From DATBHW01 sp035307385 (GTDB taxonomy: Bacteria > Chloroflexota > Ktedonobacteria > Ktedonobacterales > DATBGS01): DNA of 64,000 nucleotides. The notes beneath the pieces were generated by a model, which was not told where the DNA came from, did not search any database, and was given only the letters and a program-made list of their open reading frames with translations. The translations under genes were made by a program, and so were the position numbers. How positions within the stretch are numbered: position 1 is the first letter of the stretch; every line of letters begins with the position of its first letter. The stretch covers positions 1-64,000 of the forward strand of contig DATGID010000100.1 in the NCBI GenBank assembly GCA_035307385.1. Direction: 5' to 3'. Below are positions 36,292 through 44,624 of the stretch, in pieces.

Positions 36292-36930
36292 TTATTGCAG
36301 CAGCATCTGTTCAAACGTCTTGAGCCAGGCCCGCGCAATCAAGGCGTGCCCGGCAGGAGACGGATGCACGCCATCAGGAGCCCAGAAGCGCGGCTCGCGC
36401 TGCGCTGCCGCCTGCGCAAACACACCATCCAACGGAATAAACCAGGCATGATATTCTTGAGCTAGCTGGCGTACTGCCGCGATTTTCGGGTCGAGGTCTT
36501 CGCGCCAGGCCATCTGCTGAGGTGAGACGGACAAAAGAAACGGCTCACATATGATGATACGGATGCCCTGCGCCGTTGCAGCGTCCAGAATAGCGCGGTA
36601 CGTAGCGACAAAAGCTTCCACGGTGGTCGAATCGTTGCTGTCATAGCGCCGCCAGGTATCGTTGATGCCAATCAGAATGGATACACAATCTGGTCGCAAA
36701 GCCAGGCAATCCTTTTCCCAACGAGCGCGCAGATCGCGAACCCTGTCCCCACCGATGCCCCGATTCAAGAACTCCACCGGACGCTGAGGATATTGGGCGG
36801 CGAAGCTGGCAGCAGCCATCATAGCGTAACCGCTACCCAGGTCGGTATCATCGCTGCGGCTGCGCCCGCAGTCAGTAACACTATCACCTTGAAATAAGAC
36901 GCGCACATGAATATCCGATTGTTTCATCAT
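36292..36930 (-). CDS. SGNH/GDSL-family esterase
   Basis: A 212-residue hydrolase with the block layout of SGNH esterases: block I VLFQGDSVTDCGRS (Ser nucleophile), block II NRGIGGDRVRDL (Gly), block III ILIGINDTWRR (Asn) and block V DGVHPSPAGHALIA (Asp and His). There is no signal peptide, so it is cytoplasmic. The type resembles lysophospholipase L1 / acetylxylan esterase-like proteins that remove small acyl groups. GAGAAGGT precedes ATG 36930. Substrate unknown. Confidence 0.9.
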   Translation of the reverse strand: MMKQSDIHVRVLFQGDSVTDCGRSRSDDTDLGSGYAMMAAASFAAQYPQRPVEFLNRGIGGDRVRDLRARWEKDCLALRPDCVSILIGINDTWRRYDSNDSTTVEAFVATYRAILDAATAQGIRIIICEPFLLSVSPQQMAWREDLDPKIAAVRQLAQEYHAWFIPLDGVFAQAAAQREPRFWAPDGVHPSPAGHALIARAWLKTFEQMLLQ

Positions 36931-37220
36931 ACCTTCTCTTACTCACCATCTTTTGGAAATGCCACCCCTCTTTCCCGTTTGGGAAAGGCAACATCCGTAT
37001 GCTCCCAAAGGACAGGGCAGCAGGTTACCAACAAAAAAACCACGGGAAGCTTGATGTGATATCCTTCACTGCCAGAATGTTACGTATTTACTATTGCTAC
37101 GTCAACTCTGCGGCTACACTGGCTGTAAAGTCCTAGCTCTAACAGGGTACAATTGTCTTTAGGGATTACCTGCTTGACAAGCGATCCCCACGTCGCCTTA
37201 GCTGGCAGAGGAGGAAAGCA

Positions 37221-39023
37221 TTGAGCGTGCTGCATTTTGTTAGCTTGATGACCCGCCCATCACGGTTCTCCAAACTTCTGGCGCACCAGCCCTGGCTGCT
37301 TGGGGCATTGATGGCCGTGCTGCTTTTGAGTGGTTGCGGAGGTTCAACTGCTCCGCAACAACACACTCAGTCAACGTATATACCTCCGCTTCCGGCGATT
37401 TCCGGCCTGCCGATTGCCGCGTTGCAGGGCAAACTGGTCGGCTTGCTGCCACTCGACCAGACGCTCCAGCTTACCGTTGGCTTACAAATCAACCGGCAGG
37501 GTTTGGCGCAAGCGCTCCAACAGATTTACGACCCTACCTCACCAAATTATGGGAAGTACCTCTCCGCGCAGCAGATTGCCGAGCAATTTGGCGCGTCGTC
37601 AGAAACCATCCAACAGGTGACCAATTGGTTCTCTCAGCAGGGCTTCCAAATACTCAGCACCAGCCTACTACGAAACACCCTGATTGTACAGGCGACCGTT
37701 TTACAAATCGCCAAAGCCTTTCGGATTGTCCTCCAACAGCGGGCGCTGGGCGGGCAGACCTTTTTCGGCCCCGATCAAGCCCCCGTTTTACCCAACAACA
37801 TCGCCCCGCTGATCACCTCCATCACGGGGCTGGATAACTTCGCGCAACTGTTACACCCCCCTACCCGAGATCAAGCTGTGGGTAACCTTCTCAACCAGCC
37901 ACACACTGCCGCTCCTCAGGCTGGCACACCCCCGCAGGTTGGCGACTGCACACTCTACCCGTTCATAGGGGTCACACGCGATCAATTAGCGCAGAAATAT
38001 GCTTTCAACACGCTCTATCAGAAAGGCATCAAAGGCCAGGGAATGAAAATTGGCATCGTTGAACTCGGCGAACCGTATAGTCGTCAGGACGTTGCCAACT
38101 ATGCTGCCTGTAACGGCGTCAATCTACAAGTGCGCAATATCGATGTCGATGGGACACTAGCGGCTGGCTCTGGAGAAGGCGAGGCTGCCCTTGACCTTGA
38201 GATGATCGCGGGTCTGGCTCCTGATGCGCAGTTGCTGGATTATCAGGCGACCCAGCCCGATGATAAGAGTTTTCTGGATGTCATCAATCAGATTGCGGCA
38301 GACGATCAGGTCCAGGTCGTCAGCATCAGTTATGGCGAAGGCGAAGACCAGACCACGCCCGCCTATATGGCGCAGTATGAGCAATCGCTCGAACTGCTGG
38401 CCGTCGAGGGCATCAGCGTCTTCATCTCCAGCGGCGACTGTGCTGCTTTTGTCGATGGGGTCTATGGGCAGTTGCAAGTATCCTTCCCGGCCAGTGCTCC
38501 CTGGGCCATTGGCGTAGGCGGCACCAGCCTGGATAACGGCGAACATGCCTGGTCAGACTCGACCCCTGATAAATCGAAGTGCCAGAATACCTGGGGAACA
38601 GGCGGAGGCGTCAGCCAGAATAAAAACTTCCCTCGCCCGCCTTGGCAAGCAGGCCAGGGGGTCCAGAACAAATACTCGAACGGGAACCGCCAGGTTCCCG
38701 ACGTTGCCGCAGCCGCTGACAACATCGCTGTCTATTATCAGAGCCTCTGGGTACCGGTTGGGGGCACCAGCGCGGCAGCGCCCATCTGGGCAGCAGGCAC
38801 TCTGCTGGTTGATCAGGCGCTGCGCCAGCAAGGAAAGAACGCTCTTGGCGGTGTCGAGACGATCTACCAAATCGCCAATCACCCGGGGAAATATCAGCCC
38901 TTCCATGACATTACCCAGGGGTCAAATCTATATTATAAAGCCGGGGCAGGCTGGGATTATCCCACTGGCTGGGGATCGCCAAACTTCCCTGATATAGCTC
39001 GCATCCTGGGGGGACTCTCCTGA
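37221..39023 (+). CDS. Secreted sedolisin (kumamolisin-like S53 peptidase), lipoprotein
   Basis: A 600-residue serine-carboxyl peptidase active at acid pH. A signal region ends in the lipobox LSGC at about residue 39. The prodomain covers about 65-235 (PNYGKYLSAQQIAEQFG). In the catalytic domain the Glu-Asp pair is in EGEAALDLE (about 320 and 324), the oxyanion Asp in SSGDCAAF (about 407), and the Ser in VGGTSAAAPIWA (about 516). The C-terminal DITQGSNLYYKAGAGWDYPTG, here the calcium site, is complete. TTG 37221 lies behind GAGGAGG and is the best start; ATG 37248 is possible. Single gene with a hairpin downstream. Should digest external protein. Confidence 0.93.
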   Translation: MSVLHFVSLMTRPSRFSKLLAHQPWLLGALMAVLLLSGCGGSTAPQQHTQSTYIPPLPAISGLPIAALQGKLVGLLPLDQTLQLTVGLQINRQGLAQALQQIYDPTSPNYGKYLSAQQIAEQFGASSETIQQVTNWFSQQGFQILSTSLLRNTLIVQATVLQIAKAFRIVLQQRALGGQTFFGPDQAPVLPNNIAPLITSITGLDNFAQLLHPPTRDQAVGNLLNQPHTAAPQAGTPPQVGDCTLYPFIGVTRDQLAQKYAFNTLYQKGIKGQGMKIGIVELGEPYSRQDVANYAACNGVNLQVRNIDVDGTLAAGSGEGEAALDLEMIAGLAPDAQLLDYQATQPDDKSFLDVINQIAADDQVQVVSISYGEGEDQTTPAYMAQYEQSLELLAVEGISVFISSGDCAAFVDGVYGQLQVSFPASAPWAIGVGGTSLDNGEHAWSDSTPDKSKCQNTWGTGGGVSQNKNFPRPPWQAGQGVQNKYSNGNRQVPDVAAAADNIAVYYQSLWVPVGGTSAAAPIWAAGTLLVDQALRQQGKNALGGVETIYQIANHPGKYQPFHDITQGSNLYYKAGAGWDYPTGWGSPNFPDIARILGGLS

Positions 39024-39425
39024 GCAGCGCAAACCCTCTGGCAAGCGAGATAACCAGCCGCTAACCACAACTTCCGGGGACCGTGCCCAGCAAAGACAAC
39101 CGAACATGCTTTACTCTGCAAGGGTCTGGCAGGAGCTTGCCAGACCCTTGCATCTACGAAGCTCCAGATGACCTGATCAACATGCCCCAACCCTCTATCT
39201 GCCCGCGCACCTTGATCTTCTAAAAGAAGCGGCACATACCTGGCAAAGCGCTCTCCATCGACCAGATTACCTCAACAAAAGCCGGCAAATGCCAGCTTGA
39301 ACGCGCGCTGGTATAAAACGTGCCGCTATCGGAACATCCATATGTGCTGGCTTATGTCCCTATGCCATAACCTGTGCCTTCTACCTTGTATGTCTTTCTA
39401 TGCTCTAGGGAGAAAGGAAACACCA
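39024..39425. other. Intergenic region before the adenylation-carrier gene
   Basis: It holds the hairpin that ends the sedolisin gene (39117-39152) and, presumably, the promoter of the following biosynthetic genes. I see no convincing -35/-10 pair. The stretch from 39297 is open in the frame of the next gene but codes for an unlikely Cys-rich run without a ribosome site. Confidence 0.35.
39117..39152 (+). terminator. Hairpin terminator after the sedolisin gene
   Basis: A perfect 15-bp stem, 39117-39131 with 39138-39152, and a six-base loop. It starts 94 bases after the sedolisin stop. The sequence after it is TCTACG, not a U-tract. Confidence 0.6.
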
Positions 39426-41366
39426 GTGGCTCTCTCTGACACTCCGCATTATTATGCTAACCACGATGCTGCAAAGAGGCCCTCTCTCATTGAACAAATG
39501 CGGCCCAACAGACACCCATCGCAGGCGTTGAAAGACCAGAGCGCTCCTGAAGAGAGATTTCTACCAGGCGCGTGTGTCCCCCATAATATAGCTGCGCAAG
39601 CTGCCAGAACACCTGACGCCCCCGCGCTGGTGGCGGGTCAGCAGATGCTGAGCTACAGTGCCTTGAACCAACAAACCAACCAGCTTGCATGGCATTTGCA
39701 GGCGCTCGGTGTTGGCCCGGAAGTGCCCGTGGGTCTGTGCATGGAGCGCTCTCTTGATATGGTTGTAGGATTGCTTGGCATCCTGAAAGCTGGGGGAGCC
39801 TATGTACCGCTCGATCCGCAATATCCGGCTGCGCGCCTGACATTTATGCTGGACGATTCACGAGTTCCGGTGCTGCTGACCCAACACCATCTGGCAGAAC
39901 AATTTCAAGCAACCCCAACAAAAATCATCTGTGTGGATAAGGAGCCTGCACTGGCAGCACAGAGCACAGCAGACCCCGTGTGTCTCGCTACCTTTGAGAA
40001 CCTGGCCTATATCATCTATACATCAGGTTCAACCGGGCAGCCCAAAGGTGTCCAGATTACGCACAAGAGCCTGCTCAATCTGATTTCCTGGCATCAGCAA
40101 GAGTTCTCCATTACGGCAGCAGATCGCGCCACACAGATCACCAGCCCAGCCTTCGACGCCACCGGCTGGGAACTCTGGCCCTACCTGTGCTGTGGTGCAA
40201 GCGTCTATCTGGTGGATGAACCAATACGTATCGTGCCGGAGGCTTTACGCGATTGGTTGGTCAACAACCGCATTACAGTTTCATTCCTACCCACAGCCCT
40301 GGCCGAAAGCGCGCTCCAACTGGACTGGCCCTCGGAAACCGCGCTGCGCTTTTTGCTCACCGGCGCAGATACGCTGCATCTCTATCCGCGAGCATCGCTG
40401 CCATTTGTGCTCATAAACAACTATGGGCCAACTGAAGCAACCGTCGTAGCAACATCTGGCCGCGTTTACCCAATCGAGCAAACGCCCATCTTGCCCACCA
40501 TTGGCCGCCCCATCGCCAATACAGAGATATATATCCTGGATGATCAGCAGCAACCGGCAGCAATCGATGAGCCTGGAGAGCTACATATCGGCGGAGTTGG
40601 TCTGGCGCGCGGCTATCTCAATCGACCTGAACTGACCCAGGAAAAGTTTATTCCGCATCCCTTCAGCAGCGAGCCGGGCGCGCGCCTCTACAAAACGGGT
40701 GATCTGGCGCGCCTCTTGCCCGATGGGCAGATTACCTTTCTGGGTCGCATCGATCATCAGATCAAGATTCGCGGCTACCGCATCGAGCCGGATGAAATTA
40801 TCTCTGCTTTGAACAGGCATCCAGCCATCCAGGCGAGCTTCGTGATTGACCGCGAAGATATCCCCGGAAACAAGCAAATCGTTGCCTATATCATCGCTCG
40901 CCCTGGAGCATCGGTCTCGCTTCACGATCTGCTGCTGGCGATCAGGTCATACCTTCCTGAGTATATGGTACCAGCGACATTTGTCCTGCTCGATGCGCTG
41001 CCGCTGACCGCAAACGGGAAAGTAGACCGCGCGGCCCTGCCTGCGCCGAACGCAACCAACACCCTGCGCCAGCAAGTCTTCGCTGCGCCGGACACTGCCA
41101 CAGAAGAAAAGATAGCTGCTACTGTGGCGGCGCTGCTGCACGTGGAGCGCGTGGGCGTCAACGATAATTTCTTTCTTCTCGGCGGGCATTCGATGCTCGG
41201 CGCGCAGCTCATCGCCTGGATAGAAGACACCTTTGGCCTTGAGTTGCCGCTGCGCATCTTGTTTCAGGCTCCTACCGTTCGCCAGTTGGCCGCCGAAATC
41301 GAACGACGTCTCATCTCCTGGTTAGAGACGATAAGCGAAGAGGAAGCACAGGGCTTGTTGGGCTAA
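39426..41366 (+). CDS. Free-standing NRPS adenylation-carrier didomain, predicted leucine
   Basis: A 646-residue A-T protein with no condensation domain. Adenylation motifs are complete: A3 IYTSGSTGQPKGVQITH, A5 NNYGPTEATVV, A7 YKTGDLA, A8 GRIDHQIKIRGYRIEPDE, A10 LTANGKVDR. Aligned to the phenylalanine-activating GrsA domain, the ten pocket residues are D-A-W-F-L-G-N-V-V-K, the code listed for leucine. The carrier domain near the C-terminus has DNFFLLGGHSML, whose Ser takes phosphopantetheine. The GTG start at 39426 follows AAAGGAAA; upstream in-frame codons have no ribosome site. It is followed after 64 bases by a P450, the pairing used to oxidise carrier-bound amino acids. Confidence 0.9.
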   Translation: MALSDTPHYYANHDAAKRPSLIEQMRPNRHPSQALKDQSAPEERFLPGACVPHNIAAQAARTPDAPALVAGQQMLSYSALNQQTNQLAWHLQALGVGPEVPVGLCMERSLDMVVGLLGILKAGGAYVPLDPQYPAARLTFMLDDSRVPVLLTQHHLAEQFQATPTKIICVDKEPALAAQSTADPVCLATFENLAYIIYTSGSTGQPKGVQITHKSLLNLISWHQQEFSITAADRATQITSPAFDATGWELWPYLCCGASVYLVDEPIRIVPEALRDWLVNNRITVSFLPTALAESALQLDWPSETALRFLLTGADTLHLYPRASLPFVLINNYGPTEATVVATSGRVYPIEQTPILPTIGRPIANTEIYILDDQQQPAAIDEPGELHIGGVGLARGYLNRPELTQEKFIPHPFSSEPGARLYKTGDLARLLPDGQITFLGRIDHQIKIRGYRIEPDEIISALNRHPAIQASFVIDREDIPGNKQIVAYIIARPGASVSLHDLLLAIRSYLPEYMVPATFVLLDALPLTANGKVDRAALPAPNATNTLRQQVFAAPDTATEEKIAATVAALLHVERVGVNDNFFLLGGHSMLGAQLIAWIEDTFGLELPLRILFQAPTVRQLAAEIERRLISWLETISEEEAQGLLG

Positions 41367-41430
41367 ATAGCATCTACTACGTGTCATCTGCTTACAGACT
41401 AGATAACCCGGTAAAGGAGTACAGAAACCC

Positions 41431-42663
41431 ATGCAAGCTGAACAGCAAATTTCTGCCGACCCCCAGACGTTGAGCCTCTATCAATTGCTTGACCCGGAAG
41501 TAGTGGCATATCCCTACCCGTTATATCATCGGCTTCGCAGCGAAGACCCCGTGCACTGGGACCCATTTCTGCATAAGTGGGTTGTCACACGCTACGCCGA
41601 TGCCTTGATCGTCCTGCATCATTTTTCGGCCAACTGCGTGCTTACCCCTGACCAACTGCAAGCCATGCATCTCTCCATCTTGACGCCACTGTCAGAGGTG
41701 CTGGTCCGCCAGATGCTGTTCATGGACCATCCAGCCCACGGGCGCATCCGCAGCCTGGCCTCGCGCGCTTTTACACCCCGGCGGGTTGAAGGCTTGCGCG
41801 CGCAGATTCAAACAATCATCGATAGTCTGCTAGATGCTGTTCAGGACAGCGAAAGGATGGATGTGATTGCTGACCTGGCCTATCCTCTTCCCGCCAAGGT
41901 CAATGCAGAAATGCTCGGATTGCCCCGCGCTGATTGGAAACAGCTTACCCGGTGGTCTGCGGTATTTGCCGAGGTCCTGGGAAATTTTCAATACAGCCCT
42001 GATCGCGCCAGGCATGTGCTCCGTCACCTGGAAGATATGAGCGCTTACTTCCTTGCCGCAGTCCGCGAGTGTCAGAAACATCCGCGCGAAGGACTCATCA
42101 GCGCTCTGGTAGAGGCAGAAGTGGACGGGGATCACTTAACCGAGGAAGAGGTGGTCGCTAATGCTATTCTCACCATGGTTGGCGGACAAGAAACCACCAC
42201 AAACCTGATCGGCAATGGCATCTTGACGCTTCTGCGCCATCCAGATCAACTGGAGGCGCTGCGGGCAGACCTGTCGCTGATGCCATCAGCCGTGGAAGAA
42301 TTGCTGCGCTACGAGAGTCCCAGCCAGCAAACGACACGCCTGGCCCCAGAGGATACCCCACTGGGAGAGAAATTGATTCGCAAGGGACAGACCGTGATGG
42401 TGGTGATGGGAGCAGCCAATCGTGACCCGGAGCGCTTCCCTGACCCAGATCGTCTGGACATCCGCCGCCAGGACAACCGGCACGTAGCGTTTGGATGGGC
42501 CAGCCACTTTTGTTTTGGCGCGCCGCTGGGCCGCCTGGAAGGGCAGCTTGCGCTTTCCGCTCTGCTCAGTCGTATGCCCAACCTGCGCCTGGAGCCTGGC
42601 CCCCTTACCTGGCGCGAAAATCTGGGCTTACGTGGGTTGACCGCGCTTCCCGTCGCTTTTTAG
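41431..42663 (+). CDS. Cytochrome P450, probable oxidase of carrier-bound amino acid
   Basis: A 410-residue soluble bacterial class I P450. The I-helix oxygen motif is VGGQETTTN, the K-helix ExxR is EELLR, and the haem loop is FGWASHFCFGAPLGRLEG with the Cys ligand; the loop has Ser where many family members have Gly or Ile. The early segment DHPAHGRIRSLASRAFTPRRV is the usual C-helix haem-propionate region. AAAGGAG precedes the start. Its place directly after an A-T didomain is like NovI after NovH or NikQ after NikP1, which beta-hydroxylate an amino acid on the carrier. No ferredoxin or reductase gene is adjacent. Predicted product: beta-hydroxyleucyl carrier. Confidence 0.9.
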   Translation: MQAEQQISADPQTLSLYQLLDPEVVAYPYPLYHRLRSEDPVHWDPFLHKWVVTRYADALIVLHHFSANCVLTPDQLQAMHLSILTPLSEVLVRQMLFMDHPAHGRIRSLASRAFTPRRVEGLRAQIQTIIDSLLDAVQDSERMDVIADLAYPLPAKVNAEMLGLPRADWKQLTRWSAVFAEVLGNFQYSPDRARHVLRHLEDMSAYFLAAVRECQKHPREGLISALVEAEVDGDHLTEEEVVANAILTMVGGQETTTNLIGNGILTLLRHPDQLEALRADLSLMPSAVEELLRYESPSQQTTRLAPEDTPLGEKLIRKGQTVMVVMGAANRDPERFPDPDRLDIRRQDNRHVAFGWASHFCFGAPLGRLEGQLALSALLSRMPNLRLEPGPLTWRENLGLRGLTALPVAF

Positions 42664-43073
42664 CGCCGTTGCGCCGGGGAAAGTTCTGAGCGTGCCTGGG
42701 TCGCCCGGCGATCATCAACGACCAGCAAAATGATAAGCGCGATTGCAAGCACCTTATCCAGATACCCTTCTGCGTCGTGGTGCTTATTCAAGACAAACCA
42801 CAGCGCAAACGTCAGCGCGGCATAGAGGGTGAGCAGCCAGCGAATAGGGCGGCGCAGGCGAAATAAAGAAGGAGCAAAGTAGGCGATCAGCAAGACAACA
42901 TAGCCAATGGCATTGAGATAAAACAACAAGGGGAAAGGAGCCAGCCCGGGAGGGCCAATAGAGAGCGCGAGCAAGAAGTGGATGAGGGCTGTGGAGATCG
43001 TTAGCACCACAATGCCCACTGACAGCAAATCCAAAGAGACCGCGCCGCTCTGGTTCTGCCCGGCTTGACTCAT
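42660..43073 (-). CDS. Four-helix membrane protein, function unknown
   Basis: A 137-residue protein with four hydrophobic helices: VGIVVLTISTALIHFLLALSI, FPLLFYLNAIGYVVLLIAYF, WLLTLYAALTFALWFVL and VLAIALIILLVV. It ends with a short charged tail. The fold resembles small DoxX- or anchor-type membrane proteins but no family is certain. Its stop overlaps the last four bases of the P450 gene on the other strand, with no terminator between them. A role in the neighbouring biosynthetic genes cannot be judged. Confidence 0.7.
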   Translation of the reverse strand: MSQAGQNQSGAVSLDLLSVGIVVLTISTALIHFLLALSIGPPGLAPFPLLFYLNAIGYVVLLIAYFAPSLFRLRRPIRWLLTLYAALTFALWFVLNKHHDAEGYLDKVLAIALIILLVVDDRRATQARSELSPAQRR

Positions 43074-43183
43074 CGCTTTGTACCACCTTTCTCATAAGTT
43101 GAGGGCTGCTCTGCACAGGGGCAATTCGGGCAAAAGACGAGCTTTTGCCCCTCTATTGGACCACACCAGCAGGCAAACGCGCC

Positions 43184-44170
43184 TTAATGAGCAGCCTGTA
43201 CTCTGGCAAGGCAAAGGCGCAGTTGCTCAGCCAAATCGTCCAGATGCTCGGTCCGACAGGTGGTTTGTGTCCCCGGAATAAACGCGATTTCTACCTCGCT
43301 GGCTTTGGTCACACTGCCCCACTTCCCGGCCCGTCGATTGCTCGGCTCCTCGCGTGACCACAAGTAGATCAACTTGCCAGGATAGGGACGCGGGCGATAC
43401 TGCGACGTCAGCCAGATGAAGATGCCAAGCCAATTCCGGTGAAGTAGTTCAGCGTTTGGAAGAAGCGGAAGATCAAGCATTCCCCTGGCATGCATGGTTC
43501 GATAGTAAGCAGGATGCAGCATTCTGACTCGCAGAAACCGATACAAATGCAGCAGAGCCAGAAAGGCATCTAAGCGACGCTCCGAGCGCCGCCGCAGGAC
43601 TGCGCCCACCCCAGAAACCAGACCACACACCACCCTTGGCCCAAGCATCCTGAACAAATCGGGGCCAGCTCTGGGTTCAATCATCACCAACAGATCAACC
43701 TGCTGACCCTGCGCGCGCAGTTGATGCGCCATTTCAAAGGCAATCAATCCACCGCCGCAAAAGCCCACCAGTTGATACGGCCCCTCCGGCTGAATCGCCC
43801 GCATGGATGCGATGTATGCTGCCGCCATGTCCTTGAAGCTGGGCATGGTGCGTAACTCAGCAGACCGAAATGGTTCGATTACATACAGTGGCTGATCCGC
43901 TCCCAAATTCTGCGCGAGATGGAAACAATAAAAAGCGCCACCCTCCGCATGGATATGGATATAAAACAGTGGACGTTTGGACCCATCAGGCTGGACTGCC
44001 ACAGCAGAGGGTCGAATGGGGTCTAGTGTTTCTCGGGTAGATGCCGGGATGGAAGGGGGACCAATGCCAGACTGAGGATGCGCTCCCTGCAAATATTTTT
44101 CCAGGAGCGCACGTTTCGCCGCCGAGAGTTGGGGAGTATCTGTTGCTGATGTCATAGCGCTTCCATTCAT
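43184..44170 (-). CDS. Free-standing NRPS/PKS-type thioesterase with Cys nucleophile position
   Basis: A 328-residue alpha/beta hydrolase of the NRPS/PKS thioesterase family. It opens with LSAAKRALLEKYLQGA, a linker type usually found at the edges of NRPS/PKS modules, so it may derive from a cut-off module. The domain starts PLFYIHIHAEGGAFYCFHLA. The nucleophile elbow reads GFCGGG, with Cys in place of the usual Ser. MIEPRAGP occupies the position of the catalytic acid, and His lies in TEHLDDLAEQL. It likely frees or cyclises the acyl group from the A-T protein. Two starts are possible; ATG 44155 has a better ribosome site (GGAAG) than ATG 44170. Confidence 0.87.
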   Translation of the reverse strand: MNGSAMTSATDTPQLSAAKRALLEKYLQGAHPQSGIGPPSIPASTRETLDPIRPSAVAVQPDGSKRPLFYIHIHAEGGAFYCFHLAQNLGADQPLYVIEPFRSAELRTMPSFKDMAAAYIASMRAIQPEGPYQLVGFCGGGLIAFEMAHQLRAQGQQVDLLVMIEPRAGPDLFRMLGPRVVCGLVSGVGAVLRRRSERRLDAFLALLHLYRFLRVRMLHPAYYRTMHARGMLDLPLLPNAELLHRNWLGIFIWLTSQYRPRPYPGKLIYLWSREEPSNRRAGKWGSVTKASEVEIAFIPGTQTTCRTEHLDDLAEQLRLCLARVQAAH

Positions 44171-44624
44171 AGCGAATAAACAGCGTTCACACTACCTGGG
44201 CCACTAAAGCGAATTTCGTCTGACGATCAAATGATAGAGAGAAGGGTGGGGGTGCTCTGTGTTCTAGGCTACAAAAGGGTTCAAAAATATTTCTACAACT
44301 CAGCTATGAGCCGAGCAGGCACAGCATCGTTAAGCCTTTCCAGTACCGGGTTCGGCCCCAGATGCTCTGCCGAATAAAATTTCCGAAGCGCCCAGCCTGA
44401 TCGCCATCCGCTGGTCTATCTTGTGCTACCTTTTATAGCGCGGGTTCTTCGCCCATTCAAGCCGCTCCCCTCCTATGTTCCCACACCCTGGCAGCTATGC
44501 ATGCAGCCCCTTGCATTCTGGCATGTTTTCTGCGAGGATTTCCCGCCATTGCGAATATTCGATCTGACGCCTTTTCTCTATAAAACCATCTACGCTCTGA
44601 ACTGACTCGGAGATAAAAAGAGCA
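44171..44624. other. Divergent intergenic region, no supported feature
   Basis: A 454-base gap between the leftward thioesterase gene and the rightward FAD oxidoreductase gene. It must carry promoters for both, but I find no convincing promoter pair, hairpin or operator. A 60-residue plus-strand frame at 44423-44605 has no ribosome site and is not called. Confidence 0.3.

Noticed and set aside
39297..39425. Longer A-T protein start at 39297
   Set aside because: The 43 extra residues are Cys/His-rich without a ribosome site; GTG 39426 follows AAAGGAAA and gives the normal adenylation start.
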